44,752 nucleotides of DNA, taken from the NCBI GenBank assembly GCA_902363515.1, contig CABJAN010000027.1, forward strand, positions 1 to 44,752. The letters are read 5' to 3'. A program made the translations under genes and the position numbers. Shown piece by piece: positions 7,287 to 16,117 of this stretch; position 1 is the first letter of the stretch; every line of letters starts with the position of its first letter. The DNA is from Bacillota bacterium (GTDB lineage: Bacteria; Bacillota; Clostridia; Lachnospirales; Lachnospiraceae). The notes under the pieces were generated by a model. The model had not been told where the DNA came from and searched no databases. It saw only the letters and a program-made list of their open reading frames with translations.

Positions 7287-8615
7287 ATGTACCGAATTTC
7301 CGAACATATCGCAAACCGCCACTTTCTCCACCTGATACGCCTCCTGGCACAACACCTTCAAATCCCTTGCCAGTGTTGCGGAATCACAGCTTACATACAC
7401 AATCCGCTCTGGTTTCATTTGCAGCATGGTTTCCAGTACAATAGGTTCGCAGCCTTTTCGCGGTGGATCCACCACAATCACGTCTGCCTTAATGCCTTCT
7501 TTTTCATATTTCTCCGGCAGCACTTCCTCTGCCTTTCCGACATAAAATTCTGCATTTTCAATCCCATTGATTCTGGCGTTTTTCTTCGCGTCCTCAATAG
7601 CCGGAGGTACGATTTCCACACCATATACCTGTTTTGCCTTCTGTGCCAGAAACAGGGAAATGGTTCCGATTCCGCAGTATAAATCCCAGACTGTTTCTTC
7701 CCCTGTAATCCCCGCATATTCCAGAGCAGTTCCATAAAGTTTTTCTGTCTGCACAGGATTTACCTGATAAAAGGAAAGGGGAGAAATTTCAAATTTAATG
7801 TCCCCAATATAATCAGAAATATAAGCCTGTCCCCATAATACCTGAACTTTCTCGCCCAGAATCACATTACTGCGTTTTGTATTCACGTTAAGACTGATAC
7901 TGGTCATTCCTTCTATGGCACGCAGGCGCGCTACCAGCTTGTCAGCTTTCGGTATGGATTTCCCATTAATAATCAGGCACACCATAATTTCTCCTGTACG
8001 GAACCCATTTCGGATAAGAATATGCCTTACCAGACCTTTCCCACTTTCTTCTTCATAGGGTTCCACATGATTTTCTTCCATATAGGCAAGAACCTCATTG
8101 AGAATTTCCTGATTCACCTTGGCTCCCAGATAACAGTCTCTGTTTGGAATAATAGAATGGGTTCTTCCTGCATAAAAGCCGGTAATGATTTCCCCATCCT
8201 TATTTTTTCCAACCGGGTACTGAGCTTTATTCCGATACCTGAAAGGCTTTTCCATACCAATCACTTTGTCAATAGTCAGGTTTTGAAAGCCCCCAATGCG
8301 CTCCAGATTCCCCTGAACCTTATTTTTCTTAAATTCCAGTTGTTTATCATAAGATAAAAATTGAAGCTGGCATCCCCCGCAGGCTCTGGCACAGGGGCAT
8401 TTAGGCTCTACCCGATAGGGGGAAGGCTCCAGCACCTGCATCAGCCTGGCATATCCATAATTTTTCTTTGCCTTCATGACTTTTGCCTCTACTGTATCGC
8501 CAATCACCGCGTCTTTGACAAACAGAGTATAGCCCTCTGCTTTTCCAATTCCTTCCCCGTCATGTCCCATATCTTCAATTTTCACTGTTACAAGGTCATT
8601 TTTCTTAAATTCCAT
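7254..8615 (-). CDS. rlmCD: 23S rRNA (uracil-C5)-methyltransferase, RlmCD/RlmD type
   Basis: A 453-residue m5U methyltransferase of large-subunit rRNA. It has an N-terminal TRAM domain (about 1-60, 'VTVKIEDMGHDGEGIGKAEG'), then an iron-sulfur cysteine set ('CPCARACGGC' and Cys in 'NRDCYLG'). The SAM-binding fold has 'VWDLYCGIGTISLFLA', 'VIVVDPPRKGCEP' and the catalytic Cys in 'VYVSCDSATLARDL'. In Gram-positives the RlmCD enzyme modifies U747 and U1939 (E. coli numbering). It lies 6 bases after the YhaM gene. Its 3' end is duplicated in the flanking repeat. The 3' end of rum-type genes is a known integration site for streptococcal integrative elements, which fits the adjacent remnant. Confidence 0.93.
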   Translation of the reverse strand: MEFKKNDLVTVKIEDMGHDGEGIGKAEGYTLFVKDAVIGDTVEAKVMKAKKNYGYARLMQVLEPSPYRVEPKCPCARACGGCQLQFLSYDKQLEFKKNKVQGNLERIGGFQNLTIDKVIGMEKPFRYRNKAQYPVGKNKDGEIITGFYAGRTHSIIPNRDCYLGAKVNQEILNEVLAYMEENHVEPYEEESGKGLVRHILIRNGFRTGEIMVCLIINGKSIPKADKLVARLRAIEGMTSISLNVNTKRSNVILGEKVQVLWGQAYISDYIGDIKFEISPLSFYQVNPVQTEKLYGTALEYAGITGEETVWDLYCGIGTISLFLAQKAKQVYGVEIVPPAIEDAKKNARINGIENAEFYVGKAEEVLPEKYEKEGIKADVIVVDPPRKGCEPIVLETMLQMKPERIVYVSCDSATLARDLKVLCQEAYQVEKVAVCDMFGNSVHVETVAKLTRK

Positions 8616-8621
8616 ACTGTT

Positions 8622-9572
8622 TTACTCTCCACAGGTTGTTTTTCTCAGATTGGATTCAAAGAGACGGTTAAATCCCAGCCAGTCTTTCTGCTCACCTGCT
8701 GCGCGGAAAATCTCTGTCAGCGTCTCCATCTTGGCATCTGTATTATCTGCCAGATTCAAAGCCACTGCTTCTGCAAGAGCCGGCTTTTTGGGAGAACCGT
8801 ATTCCAGCTCCCCGTGGTGCGCCAGAATGCAGTGCTTCAATTCACTTTCTAATTTTTTTGGAAAACCTGGAATTTCTCTGGCCTTATCATGAATCATCTC
8901 TGCCCCGATCATAATATGTCCCAGAAGCTGCCCGTCATCTGTGTAATCATTCATAGGGAACTGGCTCAGTTCCACTGTTTTTCCAATATCATGAAGCATG
9001 GCTGCTGTCACCAGCAAATCCTGATTCAGTATTGGATATGCCTTACAATAGTAAAGGCACAGATGTACTACACTTAAAGTATGTTCCAGAAGCCCTCCGA
9101 TAAATCCGTGATGAACGGTTTTTGCGGCAGAATTTCCCTTGAATCCCTTAACAAACTCTTCGTCCTCTTCAAAAAAAGTCATCAGCAGCCTGTGAAAATA
9201 AGGATTCTTCACCTGGGCTATACAAGCCAGAAGTTCCTGATACATAGGCTCAATTTCTCTGCTGCTCACCGGCAGGTAATTACCAGGTTCATATTCTCCT
9301 TCAGACGCCTTGCGCACTCTCTTAATGCTTACCTGAAGGCTTCCCTGGAAGCTGGTCACATCTCCTACTACATCAATATAATCTAAAGAGTCAAAATCAT
9401 CAATTCCCTGGGAATTGGGATCCCATATTTTCCCATCCAAAGTTCCTGTTTTATCCTGCAAAATCACATTCTCATAAGGTTTTCCGTTTTTCGTCACTGC
9501 TGCCTGCTTATGTTTACATAAATAAATTCCTGAAAGTCTTTCTCCTTCTCGAAGTGTATTAATAAATTTCAT
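8622..9572 (-). CDS. yhaM: YhaM-type 3'-5' exoribonuclease (OB fold + HD domain)
   Basis: A 316-residue protein with an N-terminal OB-fold nucleic-acid-binding region (about 10-95, 'LSGIYLCKHKQAAVTKNGK', 'GTLDGKIWD') and an HD phosphohydrolase domain (about 155-290). Metal ligands are seen in 'HHGFIGGLLEHTLSV', 'AAMLHDIGKTVEL', 'GHIMIG' and 'LAHHGELEYGSPKKP'. This matches B. subtilis YhaM/S. aureus Cbf1, exonucleases that trim RNA (and DNA) 3' ends. It is cytoplasmic. It sits between the HtrA-like gene upstream (35-bp gap) and rlmCD downstream, which fits an RNA-maintenance operon. The C terminus 'RLFESNLRKTTCGE' is normal. Confidence 0.9.
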   Translation of the reverse strand: MKFINTLREGERLSGIYLCKHKQAAVTKNGKPYENVILQDKTGTLDGKIWDPNSQGIDDFDSLDYIDVVGDVTSFQGSLQVSIKRVRKASEGEYEPGNYLPVSSREIEPMYQELLACIAQVKNPYFHRLLMTFFEEDEEFVKGFKGNSAAKTVHHGFIGGLLEHTLSVVHLCLYYCKAYPILNQDLLVTAAMLHDIGKTVELSQFPMNDYTDDGQLLGHIMIGAEMIHDKAREIPGFPKKLESELKHCILAHHGELEYGSPKKPALAEAVALNLADNTDAKMETLTEIFRAAGEQKDWLGFNRLFESNLRKTTCGE

Positions 9573-9606
9573 ACTCTTAATCCTTCCCTTATATTCTCAT
9601 ATTTTC

Positions 9607-10890
9607 TTATCTGGCTTTCAGCGCAACATCAAAGGACACTTCCACATAGCCCTCTGTTCCCTGACGCATGGCTTTGACCTTCACAGTTTCTCCCACCTTA
9701 CAGGACTTTAACTGCTGCTGATAGCCTTTTACCGTTTCAATTTTTTCCCCATTTAACTCGGTAATCACATCTCCATTTTGAATTCCTACCTGCATAGCCG
9801 GAGAATCCAGCTCTACCTGCTGCACAAAAACCCCAACGGGAATTCCTTTTTTCTCCGAAATCTCCGAAGTTATGGTCTCTCCTGTTACTCCCATATAAAT
9901 CACATCCCTGTTTTCATCAGAAAGAATTTCTATCATTTCCTTCATCTGAGATGCAAAAAGTCCGGTCACAAGATTTTGTGTGTCATCTCTGGCAAAGGAC
10001 TGGGCAATCATCCCCACAATTTCTCCATCCAGATTTAAAAGCACCCCGCTTCCCTGGCTGCTTCCCGGAATATCTGTAGCCAGCAGATTGTATTCCGCAT
10101 CAACTCTGGAGACTGTGTTAGATGTAGAAGTCACGATACCATAACCCACAGAATCACTATACCCCATAGGGCTTCCGATTGCAAGAATTGGTTCTCCCTG
10201 TTTAATATAATACGATTCTCCAAGAGGGGCAATGGCAATAGCTTCTCTGGTCTTGGCTGACACCCCTTCTTTTGGCACTTTTAGAATTGCAAAGCCTGTG
10301 TTGGCATCTTCCTTTAAAAATCTTCCGTCTGTCATTGTTCCGTCACAGAAAACCACCTGTATTCTGTCTACATTTTCCACAATACGATATTCTGTCAGCA
10401 CAAAATAATCCTGTCCGCTCTCTGCCACCAGCAATCCGGAAAGCTGGCTCTCATAAGGTGTCTGGAACCAGTCTTTGTCATTCTGGCTTCCAATAACCGT
10501 AACCATAGATTTTTCTGCTTCTTTCACCGTAGCAAAGATATCCTGATACAGTTTTTGGTAATCCTGTGGGGTCATTTCCTGCACAACAGTTTTTACAGTC
10601 TGGCTTTCTTCTTCCTGCGTCTTTTCTTCCTCCTGGGTCTCTTTGGTACTGCTGTCTTCTGGTTCTTTTTCCTGGGAAAATTTTACCTTTGATGCATTTT
10701 CTTTTTCCTGCATTTTTTTCACCAGATTAGGCGCCACAAGAGAAAACACCAGGGCAGCCGATAAACCAAACACCGCGCCAGCCCCTGCCAGGCGGCCAAT
10801 TTGCTTTGCCAGTTTTTTCTTATCAATGGGTTTTGCCTTAATCGTCTCTCTTAAAAATTCATAATCATCCTGTTTTTTTTCTTCGTCCAT
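9607..10890 (-). CDS. HtrA/DegP-like membrane protein with PDZ, probable pseudoprotease
   Basis: 427 residues: a cytoplasmic basic N-terminus, one membrane segment (about 33-55, 'AGAVFGLSAALVFSLVAP'), an acidic linker, a trypsin-like region (about 125-310) and a C-terminal PDZ domain (about 325-420, 'SPAMQVGIQNGDVITELNG'). Aligned by eye to DegP, the catalytic His falls on Arg169 ('LTEYRIVENVD') and the Asp on Gly199 ('EDANTGFAILKV'). The nucleophile motif GNSGG reads 'SSQGSGVLL', with Ser only present if one residue is shifted. The fold is kept but the triad is not, so a scaffold or sensor role is more likely than proteolysis. A TATAAT box (10931-10926, minus strand) lies 36 bases upstream of the start, without a clear -35 box. 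The gene is divergent from mutS2. Confidence 0.85.
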   Translation of the reverse strand: MDEEKKQDDYEFLRETIKAKPIDKKKLAKQIGRLAGAGAVFGLSAALVFSLVAPNLVKKMQEKENASKVKFSQEKEPEDSSTKETQEEEKTQEEESQTVKTVVQEMTPQDYQKLYQDIFATVKEAEKSMVTVIGSQNDKDWFQTPYESQLSGLLVAESGQDYFVLTEYRIVENVDRIQVVFCDGTMTDGRFLKEDANTGFAILKVPKEGVSAKTREAIAIAPLGESYYIKQGEPILAIGSPMGYSDSVGYGIVTSTSNTVSRVDAEYNLLATDIPGSSQGSGVLLNLDGEIVGMIAQSFARDDTQNLVTGLFASQMKEMIEILSDENRDVIYMGVTGETITSEISEKKGIPVGVFVQQVELDSPAMQVGIQNGDVITELNGEKIETVKGYQQQLKSCKVGETVKVKAMRQGTEGYVEVSFDVALKAR

Positions 10891-11062
10891 ATTTATACGC
10901 TCCGTACAGACCAGTATTTTTGTTTATTATAGCGGACATATATGAACTTTTTATGAAATTCCTAAAATAATTTTTCCTATATCTGGTTAGCCCTTTTCTT
11001 TCCACGGTTTTTCATGTAAAATAAGGATATTAATTTGAAAAATCAGATAAGGTGATGATACA

Positions 11063-13441
11063 ATGAATCAAAAAGCATTAAAAACTTTAGAATACAATAA
11101 AATACTGGAGCTTCTGGAAGGCTATGCCACCTCCACTCTTGGAAAGGACTTGTGCCGAAACCTGAAGCCTCTTAGCAATCTTGCAGAGATTGAAACCATG
11201 CAGCAGGAAACAGCAGATGCCCTTTCCCGTATTTACAAAAAGGGCTCTCTCTCCTTTAGCGGTGTAAGGGATATCCGCGGTTCCCTGAAACGCCTGGAAA
11301 TCGGCAGCACCCTTGGTACAGGAGAGCTTCTGGCAGTTTGCAATCTGCTGGAAAACACCAACCGTGCCAAAGCCTATTCCAGAAGTGAAAATCAGGAAGA
11401 ATCTGCGGATTCTCTGGACGGCATGTTTGAAGTGCTTCAGCCTCTTACTCCGCTGTCTCTGGAAATCCGCCGCTGCATTCTCTCAGAAGAAGAAATCGCA
11501 GATGACGCCAGTCCTGCTCTTCGCCAAATTAGAAGAACTATGAAAAATACCAATGATAAGATTCACAGCCAGCTTTCTTCCTATGTCAGCGGTCAGGGAC
11601 GTTCTTATCTTCAGGATGCAGTGGTAACCATGCGTAACGGACGATACTGTATTCCCGTAAAATCTGAATACAAAGGTCAGGTACCCGGCATGGTTCATGA
11701 CCAGTCCTCCACAGGTTCTACTGTTTTTGTAGAGCCTATGGCCATTGTAAAATTAAACAATGAACTGCGGGAACTGGAGGTAAAGGAACAGGCAGAAATC
11801 GAAATCATTCTTTCCAATCTGAGTCAGGAAACAGCCGAACATCTGGAGTTCATCCAGGACAACCTGAAAATTCTGACTCAGCTTGACTTTATTTTTGCCA
11901 GAGCTCTTCTGGCAAAATCTCAGAATGCCACAGAGCCTGTATTTAACATCCAGGGCATTATTGATATCAAGAAAGGACGTCATCCTCTCATTGACAAACA
12001 TAAGGTAGTCCCCATTGATATCCGACTGGGAGATGGTTTTGACCTTCTGGTTGTCACAGGGCCTAACACCGGTGGTAAAACCGTTTCTCTGAAAACAGTG
12101 GGATTACTTACTCTTATGGGACAGTCCGGTCTTCATATTCCGGCTTTTGACCACTCACGTCTCAGTGTTTTTGAAGAAGTTTATGCAGATATTGGAGATG
12201 AGCAAAGTATTGAACAGTCTCTTAGTACCTTTTCTTCTCACATGACCAATGTGGTACGTTTTATTGAAAAGGCAGATACCCGTTCTCTGGTTCTCTTTGA
12301 TGAGCTTGGAGCAGGAACAGACCCCACAGAAGGGGCTGCTCTTGCCATTGCCATTCTCTCTCATTTGCACCAGCAGGGTATCCGTACCATGGCGACCACC
12401 CATTACAGTGAGCTGAAGGTTTACGCCCTGTCCACTCCTGGAGTAGAAAATGCTTCCTGTGAATTTGATGTGGAAACTCTGCGCCCAACTTACCGCCTGC
12501 TCATTGGTATTCCGGGAAAGAGTAATGCCTTTGCTATTTCCGGAAAACTGGGACTGCCGGACTATATTATTGAAAAAGCAAAAGAACAGATTAGCCAGGA
12601 GGACGAATCTTTTGAGGATGTGCTGTCCACCCTGGAACAGAGCCGCAAAACTATTGAGGCAGAACAGGCAGAAATTGCCCGTTATAAAGAAGAAATTCAC
12701 ACACTGAAACAACAGCTTGAAGAAAAACAGGATAAATTAGAGCAGCGAAAAGACCGCATCCTTCAGGATGCCAATGAAGAGGCACACCGGATTTTAAGAG
12801 AAGCCAAGGAATATGCTGACCAAACCATGAAAATCTTCAACAAGGCGGGACAGGAAACCATGTCTGCCAAAGAGCTGGAGAAGAAACGTACTGAGCTTCG
12901 TAAAAAAATGGATTCTGCGAGCAAAAAAATGGCTTTAAAAACACCGGAAAAGAAAAAATCTACCCTCACCGCCAGGGATGTTTCCCTTGGGGATGCAGTA
13001 AAAGTTTTAAGTCTCAATGTAAAAGGAACCATAAGCTCCAAACCAGACGCCAAAGGTATGGTCTTTGTCCAGATGGGCATTCTCCGCTCCAAGGTTTCTC
13101 TGTCTGATCTGGAACTCATTGACGAACCGGTGATTACCGGACCTTCTATGCACAGAACCGGCGCAGGAAAAATTAAAATGAATAAATCTGCCACTGTCCG
13201 CACAGAAATCAACCTTCTTGGCAAGACTGTGGATGAAGCCATTGCAGAACTGGATAAATATCTGGATGATGCCTACCTGGCTCATTTAAGCAGCGTCCAC
13301 GTGGTTCACGGAAAAGGCACCGGGGCTCTTAGAAAAGGTGTCCACAATTATCTGAAACGCCTGAAATATGTAAAAGACTTTCATCTTGCGGAATTTGGAG
13401 AAGGTGATGCAGGCGTTACTATTGTAGAATTTAAAAAATAG
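11063..13441 (+). CDS. mutS2: Endonuclease MutS2
   Basis: 792 residues with the MutS2 layout: a core/lever region, an ABC-type ATPase with Walker A 'VVTGPNTGGKT' (about 333-343), signature 'STFSSHMTNVV', Walker B 'LVLFDELGAGTDPTEG', and H-loop 'MATTHYSELK'. A long coiled coil follows (about 520-640), then a KOW-like segment and the C-terminal Smr nuclease domain (about 715-790) with 'HGKGTGALRKGV'. MutS2 lacks the mismatch-recognition domain. It acts in suppressing recombination and, in B. subtilis, in splitting collided ribosomes. The start ATG 11063 follows 'AAGGTGATGATACA'. The response regulator gene starts 17 bases after its stop, so the genes may share a transcript. Confidence 0.96.
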   Translation: MNQKALKTLEYNKILELLEGYATSTLGKDLCRNLKPLSNLAEIETMQQETADALSRIYKKGSLSFSGVRDIRGSLKRLEIGSTLGTGELLAVCNLLENTNRAKAYSRSENQEESADSLDGMFEVLQPLTPLSLEIRRCILSEEEIADDASPALRQIRRTMKNTNDKIHSQLSSYVSGQGRSYLQDAVVTMRNGRYCIPVKSEYKGQVPGMVHDQSSTGSTVFVEPMAIVKLNNELRELEVKEQAEIEIILSNLSQETAEHLEFIQDNLKILTQLDFIFARALLAKSQNATEPVFNIQGIIDIKKGRHPLIDKHKVVPIDIRLGDGFDLLVVTGPNTGGKTVSLKTVGLLTLMGQSGLHIPAFDHSRLSVFEEVYADIGDEQSIEQSLSTFSSHMTNVVRFIEKADTRSLVLFDELGAGTDPTEGAALAIAILSHLHQQGIRTMATTHYSELKVYALSTPGVENASCEFDVETLRPTYRLLIGIPGKSNAFAISGKLGLPDYIIEKAKEQISQEDESFEDVLSTLEQSRKTIEAEQAEIARYKEEIHTLKQQLEEKQDKLEQRKDRILQDANEEAHRILREAKEYADQTMKIFNKAGQETMSAKELEKKRTELRKKMDSASKKMALKTPEKKKSTLTARDVSLGDAVKVLSLNVKGTISSKPDAKGMVFVQMGILRSKVSLSDLELIDEPVITGPSMHRTGAGKIKMNKSATVRTEINLLGKTVDEAIAELDKYLDDAYLAHLSSVHVVHGKGTGALRKGVHNYLKRLKYVKDFHLAEFGEGDAGVTIVEFKK

Positions 13442-13458
13442 AGGGAGGAACTGCAAGT

Positions 13459-14163
13459 ATGGCAACCAAGCAGAAAATTCTCATTGTAGATGACGACAAC
13501 AACATTGCAGAGCTGATATCTCTGTATCTTACAAAGGAATGTTTTGACACGAAAATCGTAAATGACGGGGAGGAAGCCTTAAAGGCTTTTTCCTCTTTTG
13601 CACCGAATCTGATTCTTTTGGATTTAATGCTGCCTGGCATAGACGGTTACCAGGTGTGTCGGGAAATCCGCCAGAAATCCAATGTACCCATTATTATGCT
13701 CTCTGCAAAAGGAGAGATTTTTGATAAGGTGCTGGGACTGGAACTTGGGGCTGACGACTATATGATTAAGCCCTTTGATTCTAAAGAACTGGTAGCCAGG
13801 GTAAAGGCGGTTCTGCGCCGCTATCAGCCAAATGTGGCGCCTGCTACCCAGCCTTCCGGCAAATATGTGGAATATCCGGACCTTGCCATTAACCTTACCA
13901 ATTATTCTGTGATTTACTATGGCAATCAACTGGATATGCCCCCCAAGGAACTGGAACTTTTATATTTTCTGGCATCCTCACCCAATCAGGTTTTTACCAG
14001 AGAGCAGCTTCTGGACCATATCTGGGGCTACGAATATATTGGTGATACCCGAACCGTTGATGTACATATTAAACGTCTCCGGGAAAAAATAAAAGACCAT
14101 CCTTCCTGGTCCATTGCTACGGTCTGGGGAATCGGATACAAATTTGAGGTCAAAAACAAATGA
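13459..14163 (+). CDS. OmpR-family response regulator
   Basis: A 234-residue two-component regulator. The receiver domain has acidic pocket 'VDDDNN', phosphoacceptor Asp55 in 'LILLDLMLPGIDG', Thr/Ser position in 'IIMLSAKG' and Lys in 'DYMIKPF'. The C-terminal winged helix (about 135-234) has 'PPKELELLYFLASSPNQVFTREQLL' (partial quote: 'TREQLLDHIWGYEYIGDTR') and 'VDVHIKRLREKI'. The start ATG 13459 has GAGGGAGG upstream. Its stop overlaps the kinase start (ATGA, 14160-14163), so the pair is translationally coupled. The signal and regulon are unknown. Confidence 0.94.
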   Translation: MATKQKILIVDDDNNIAELISLYLTKECFDTKIVNDGEEALKAFSSFAPNLILLDLMLPGIDGYQVCREIRQKSNVPIIMLSAKGEIFDKVLGLELGADDYMIKPFDSKELVARVKAVLRRYQPNVAPATQPSGKYVEYPDLAINLTNYSVIYYGNQLDMPPKELELLYFLASSPNQVFTREQLLDHIWGYEYIGDTRTVDVHIKRLREKIKDHPSWSIATVWGIGYKFEVKNK

Positions 14164-15578
14164 AAAAATATCTGTACATGAAGTTTATACTGGCGATTAT
14201 CCTGCTGGGGCTCCTTGGCTTTTCTGCCATTTCCCTGGCAGGAGGCAAGCTGGTGCAGGAGCATGTGGAAACTGTTTACAGCGAAGAATTATACCGTGAG
14301 GCCTCCCACATTGCTCAGGATCCTCTGATTCGTTCCTATCGCACCATTGATAATCAGGCAACTGTTTACAAGGATCTTTGCACCTTGTCTGCCTATCAAA
14401 ATTCCTCCATCTGGCTGATTAGCGCCAAGGGAGAAATTCTTCTGGATACGTCTTCCGCCTTTATAAAAGAAGATTTTCCTGTTATCAAAGGATTTAATCC
14501 TGGACAGACCAGTGGTTCCTACTATGAGACAGGATTCTTTTTCCATGAATTTCAGGAAGAACATTTAAGTGTTATGGTACCTGTTACCCTCAATATGCGG
14601 GTACAGGGCTATGTTGCCATGCACCTTCCCATGACATCCTTATACGAACAAAGAGATGAATTTTTGAACATTTTATATCTGCTGTTTTTCCTGTTTCTTC
14701 TTATTATGATGGCAATTATTCCTGTGTTCTCCCTTATGATTTACCGTCCATTACGCACCATTATACAGGGGGCTGATGCCTTTGCCTCCGGAAATCTGGA
14801 ATATAACATTCCTCTGGAAAAAGAAGATGAGATGGGGTATCTTGCCCTGACCCTGAACTATATGTCGGATGAGCTGGAAATGACCGGAAATTATCAGAAA
14901 AAGTTTATTGCTAATGTGTCTCATGACTTCCGTTCTCCTCTAACTTCTATTAAAGGTTATACAGAAGCGATTCTGGATGGTACCATTCCGCCTGAACTTC
15001 AGGAAAAGTATCTGAAAATTGTAGTTCATGAAACAGACCGTCTCTATAAGCTGACCCAAAGTCTGCTGACCTTAAATAATCTGGATGAAAGAGGAAGACA
15101 GTTAGATTACAGTAGTTTTGATATTAATAACATTATCAAACGCACAGCAGAAACTTTTGAGGGTATCTGCCGGGAAAAGCGTATTTCCATTGAACTGCTT
15201 CTTACCGGACAAACCCTTCTGGTGCACGCGGATATGGGACAGATTCAGCAGGTTTTATATAATTTAATTGACAATGCCATTAAATTCAGTCCGGAGGATT
15301 CTGTAATTAAAGTAGAATCCACCTTAAAACATGAAACTGTTTTTATTTCTGTAAAAGATATGGGCTGTGGTATTCCAAAATCCAGTATCTCCAAAATCTG
15401 GGATCGTTTCTACAAAATTGACTCTTCCAGAGGAAAAGACCGCAAAGGCACTGGACTTGGACTTGCCATTGTAAAAGAAATCATCAATTCCCACAAGCAG
15501 AATATTAATGTAATCAGTACAGAAGGAGTGGGAACAGAATTTATTTTCACACTTTCCAAAAGTAAAGAAGAACCTTAA
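14160..15578 (+). CDS. Membrane sensor histidine kinase
   Basis: 472 residues: a first membrane helix (about 8-28), an extracytoplasmic sensor region (about 30-165), a second membrane helix (about 170-195), a HAMP domain (about 195-245), a HisKA domain with His255 in 'FIANVSHDFRSPLTSIKGY', and a HATPase domain with N-box 'LIDNAIKF', G1 'VKDMGCGIP', F-box 'FYKID' and G2 'GTGLGLAIVKEI'. This is the standard class I kinase layout. It is the cognate partner of the preceding response regulator by overlap. Nothing in the sensor region identifies the stimulus. A strong terminator follows at once. Confidence 0.94.
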   Translation: MKKYLYMKFILAIILLGLLGFSAISLAGGKLVQEHVETVYSEELYREASHIAQDPLIRSYRTIDNQATVYKDLCTLSAYQNSSIWLISAKGEILLDTSSAFIKEDFPVIKGFNPGQTSGSYYETGFFFHEFQEEHLSVMVPVTLNMRVQGYVAMHLPMTSLYEQRDEFLNILYLLFFLFLLIMMAIIPVFSLMIYRPLRTIIQGADAFASGNLEYNIPLEKEDEMGYLALTLNYMSDELEMTGNYQKKFIANVSHDFRSPLTSIKGYTEAILDGTIPPELQEKYLKIVVHETDRLYKLTQSLLTLNNLDERGRQLDYSSFDINNIIKRTAETFEGICREKRISIELLLTGQTLLVHADMGQIQQVLYNLIDNAIKFSPEDSVIKVESTLKHETVFISVKDMGCGIPKSSISKIWDRFYKIDSSRGKDRKGTGLGLAIVKEIINSHKQNINVISTEGVGTEFIFTLSKSKEEP

Positions 15579-15601
15579 AAGAGCTGCAATGCAGCTCTTT
15601 T
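15577..15601. terminator. Bidirectional intrinsic terminator between kinase and trmL
   Basis: AAAAGAGCTGCA at 15577-15588 pairs perfectly with TGCAGCTCTTTT at 15590-15601. The A/T flanks give a U-tract in both directions. It separates the plus-strand two-component operon from the end of the minus-strand trmL operon and overlaps the trmL stop. Confidence 0.85.
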
Positions 15602-16100
15602 ATTTCCAGTCATATTTTGTTAAATGTCCCTCTAACTGCATATGGTCAAAGTGATTTTGACGCAGGGCTTCGTAGAGAACTATGGCTACGGAGTTACTGA
15701 GGTTCAGGGAACGAATATCTCCAATCATGGGAATGCGGATGGCTGTTTCCTGATTTTCCAGAAGGATTTCTTCAGGGATTCCGGCGCTTTCTTTACCAAA
15801 CATAATATAGCAGTCTTCTTCATATTCCACGTCTACATACGTCTTGGGCGCTTTTGTGGTAGCCATGTAAATCCTGGCTCCGGGATTGCGCTCTAAAAAA
15901 TCCTGATAGTTTACATAAGTAGTCACATCCAGGTCTTTCCAATAATCCATCCCTGCCCGCTTAATGGCTTTTTCATTTAACAGAAATCCCAGTGGCTCAA
16001 TAAGATGGAGTCTGGTTCCCGTAGCCACGCAGGTTCTTCCTATATTTCCTGTGTTTGCCGGAATTTCCGGCTCAAATAATACAATATTTAACTTTGCCAT
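15600..16100 (-). CDS. trmL: tRNA (cytidine/uridine(34)-2'-O)-methyltransferase TrmL
   Basis: A 166-residue SPOUT methyltransferase of the TrmL (YibK) group, which 2'-O-methylates the wobble nucleotide of leucine tRNAs. Signatures are 'NIVLFEPEIPANTGNIGRTC' at the start, 'LIEPLGFLLNEKAIKRAGMDYW', 'YIMFGKESAGIPEEIL' and 'RIPMIGDIRSLNLSNSVAIVLYE' (split motifs 1-3). It forms a knotted dimer in the cytoplasm. AGAGGAAATG precedes ATG 16100. It is the last gene of the operon running from 20377. Length is normal. Confidence 0.94.
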   Translation of the reverse strand: MAKLNIVLFEPEIPANTGNIGRTCVATGTRLHLIEPLGFLLNEKAIKRAGMDYWKDLDVTTYVNYQDFLERNPGARIYMATTKAPKTYVDVEYEEDCYIMFGKESAGIPEEILLENQETAIRIPMIGDIRSLNLSNSVAIVLYEALRQNHFDHMQLEGHLTKYDWK

Positions 16101-16117
16101 ATGACATTTCCTCTGCT

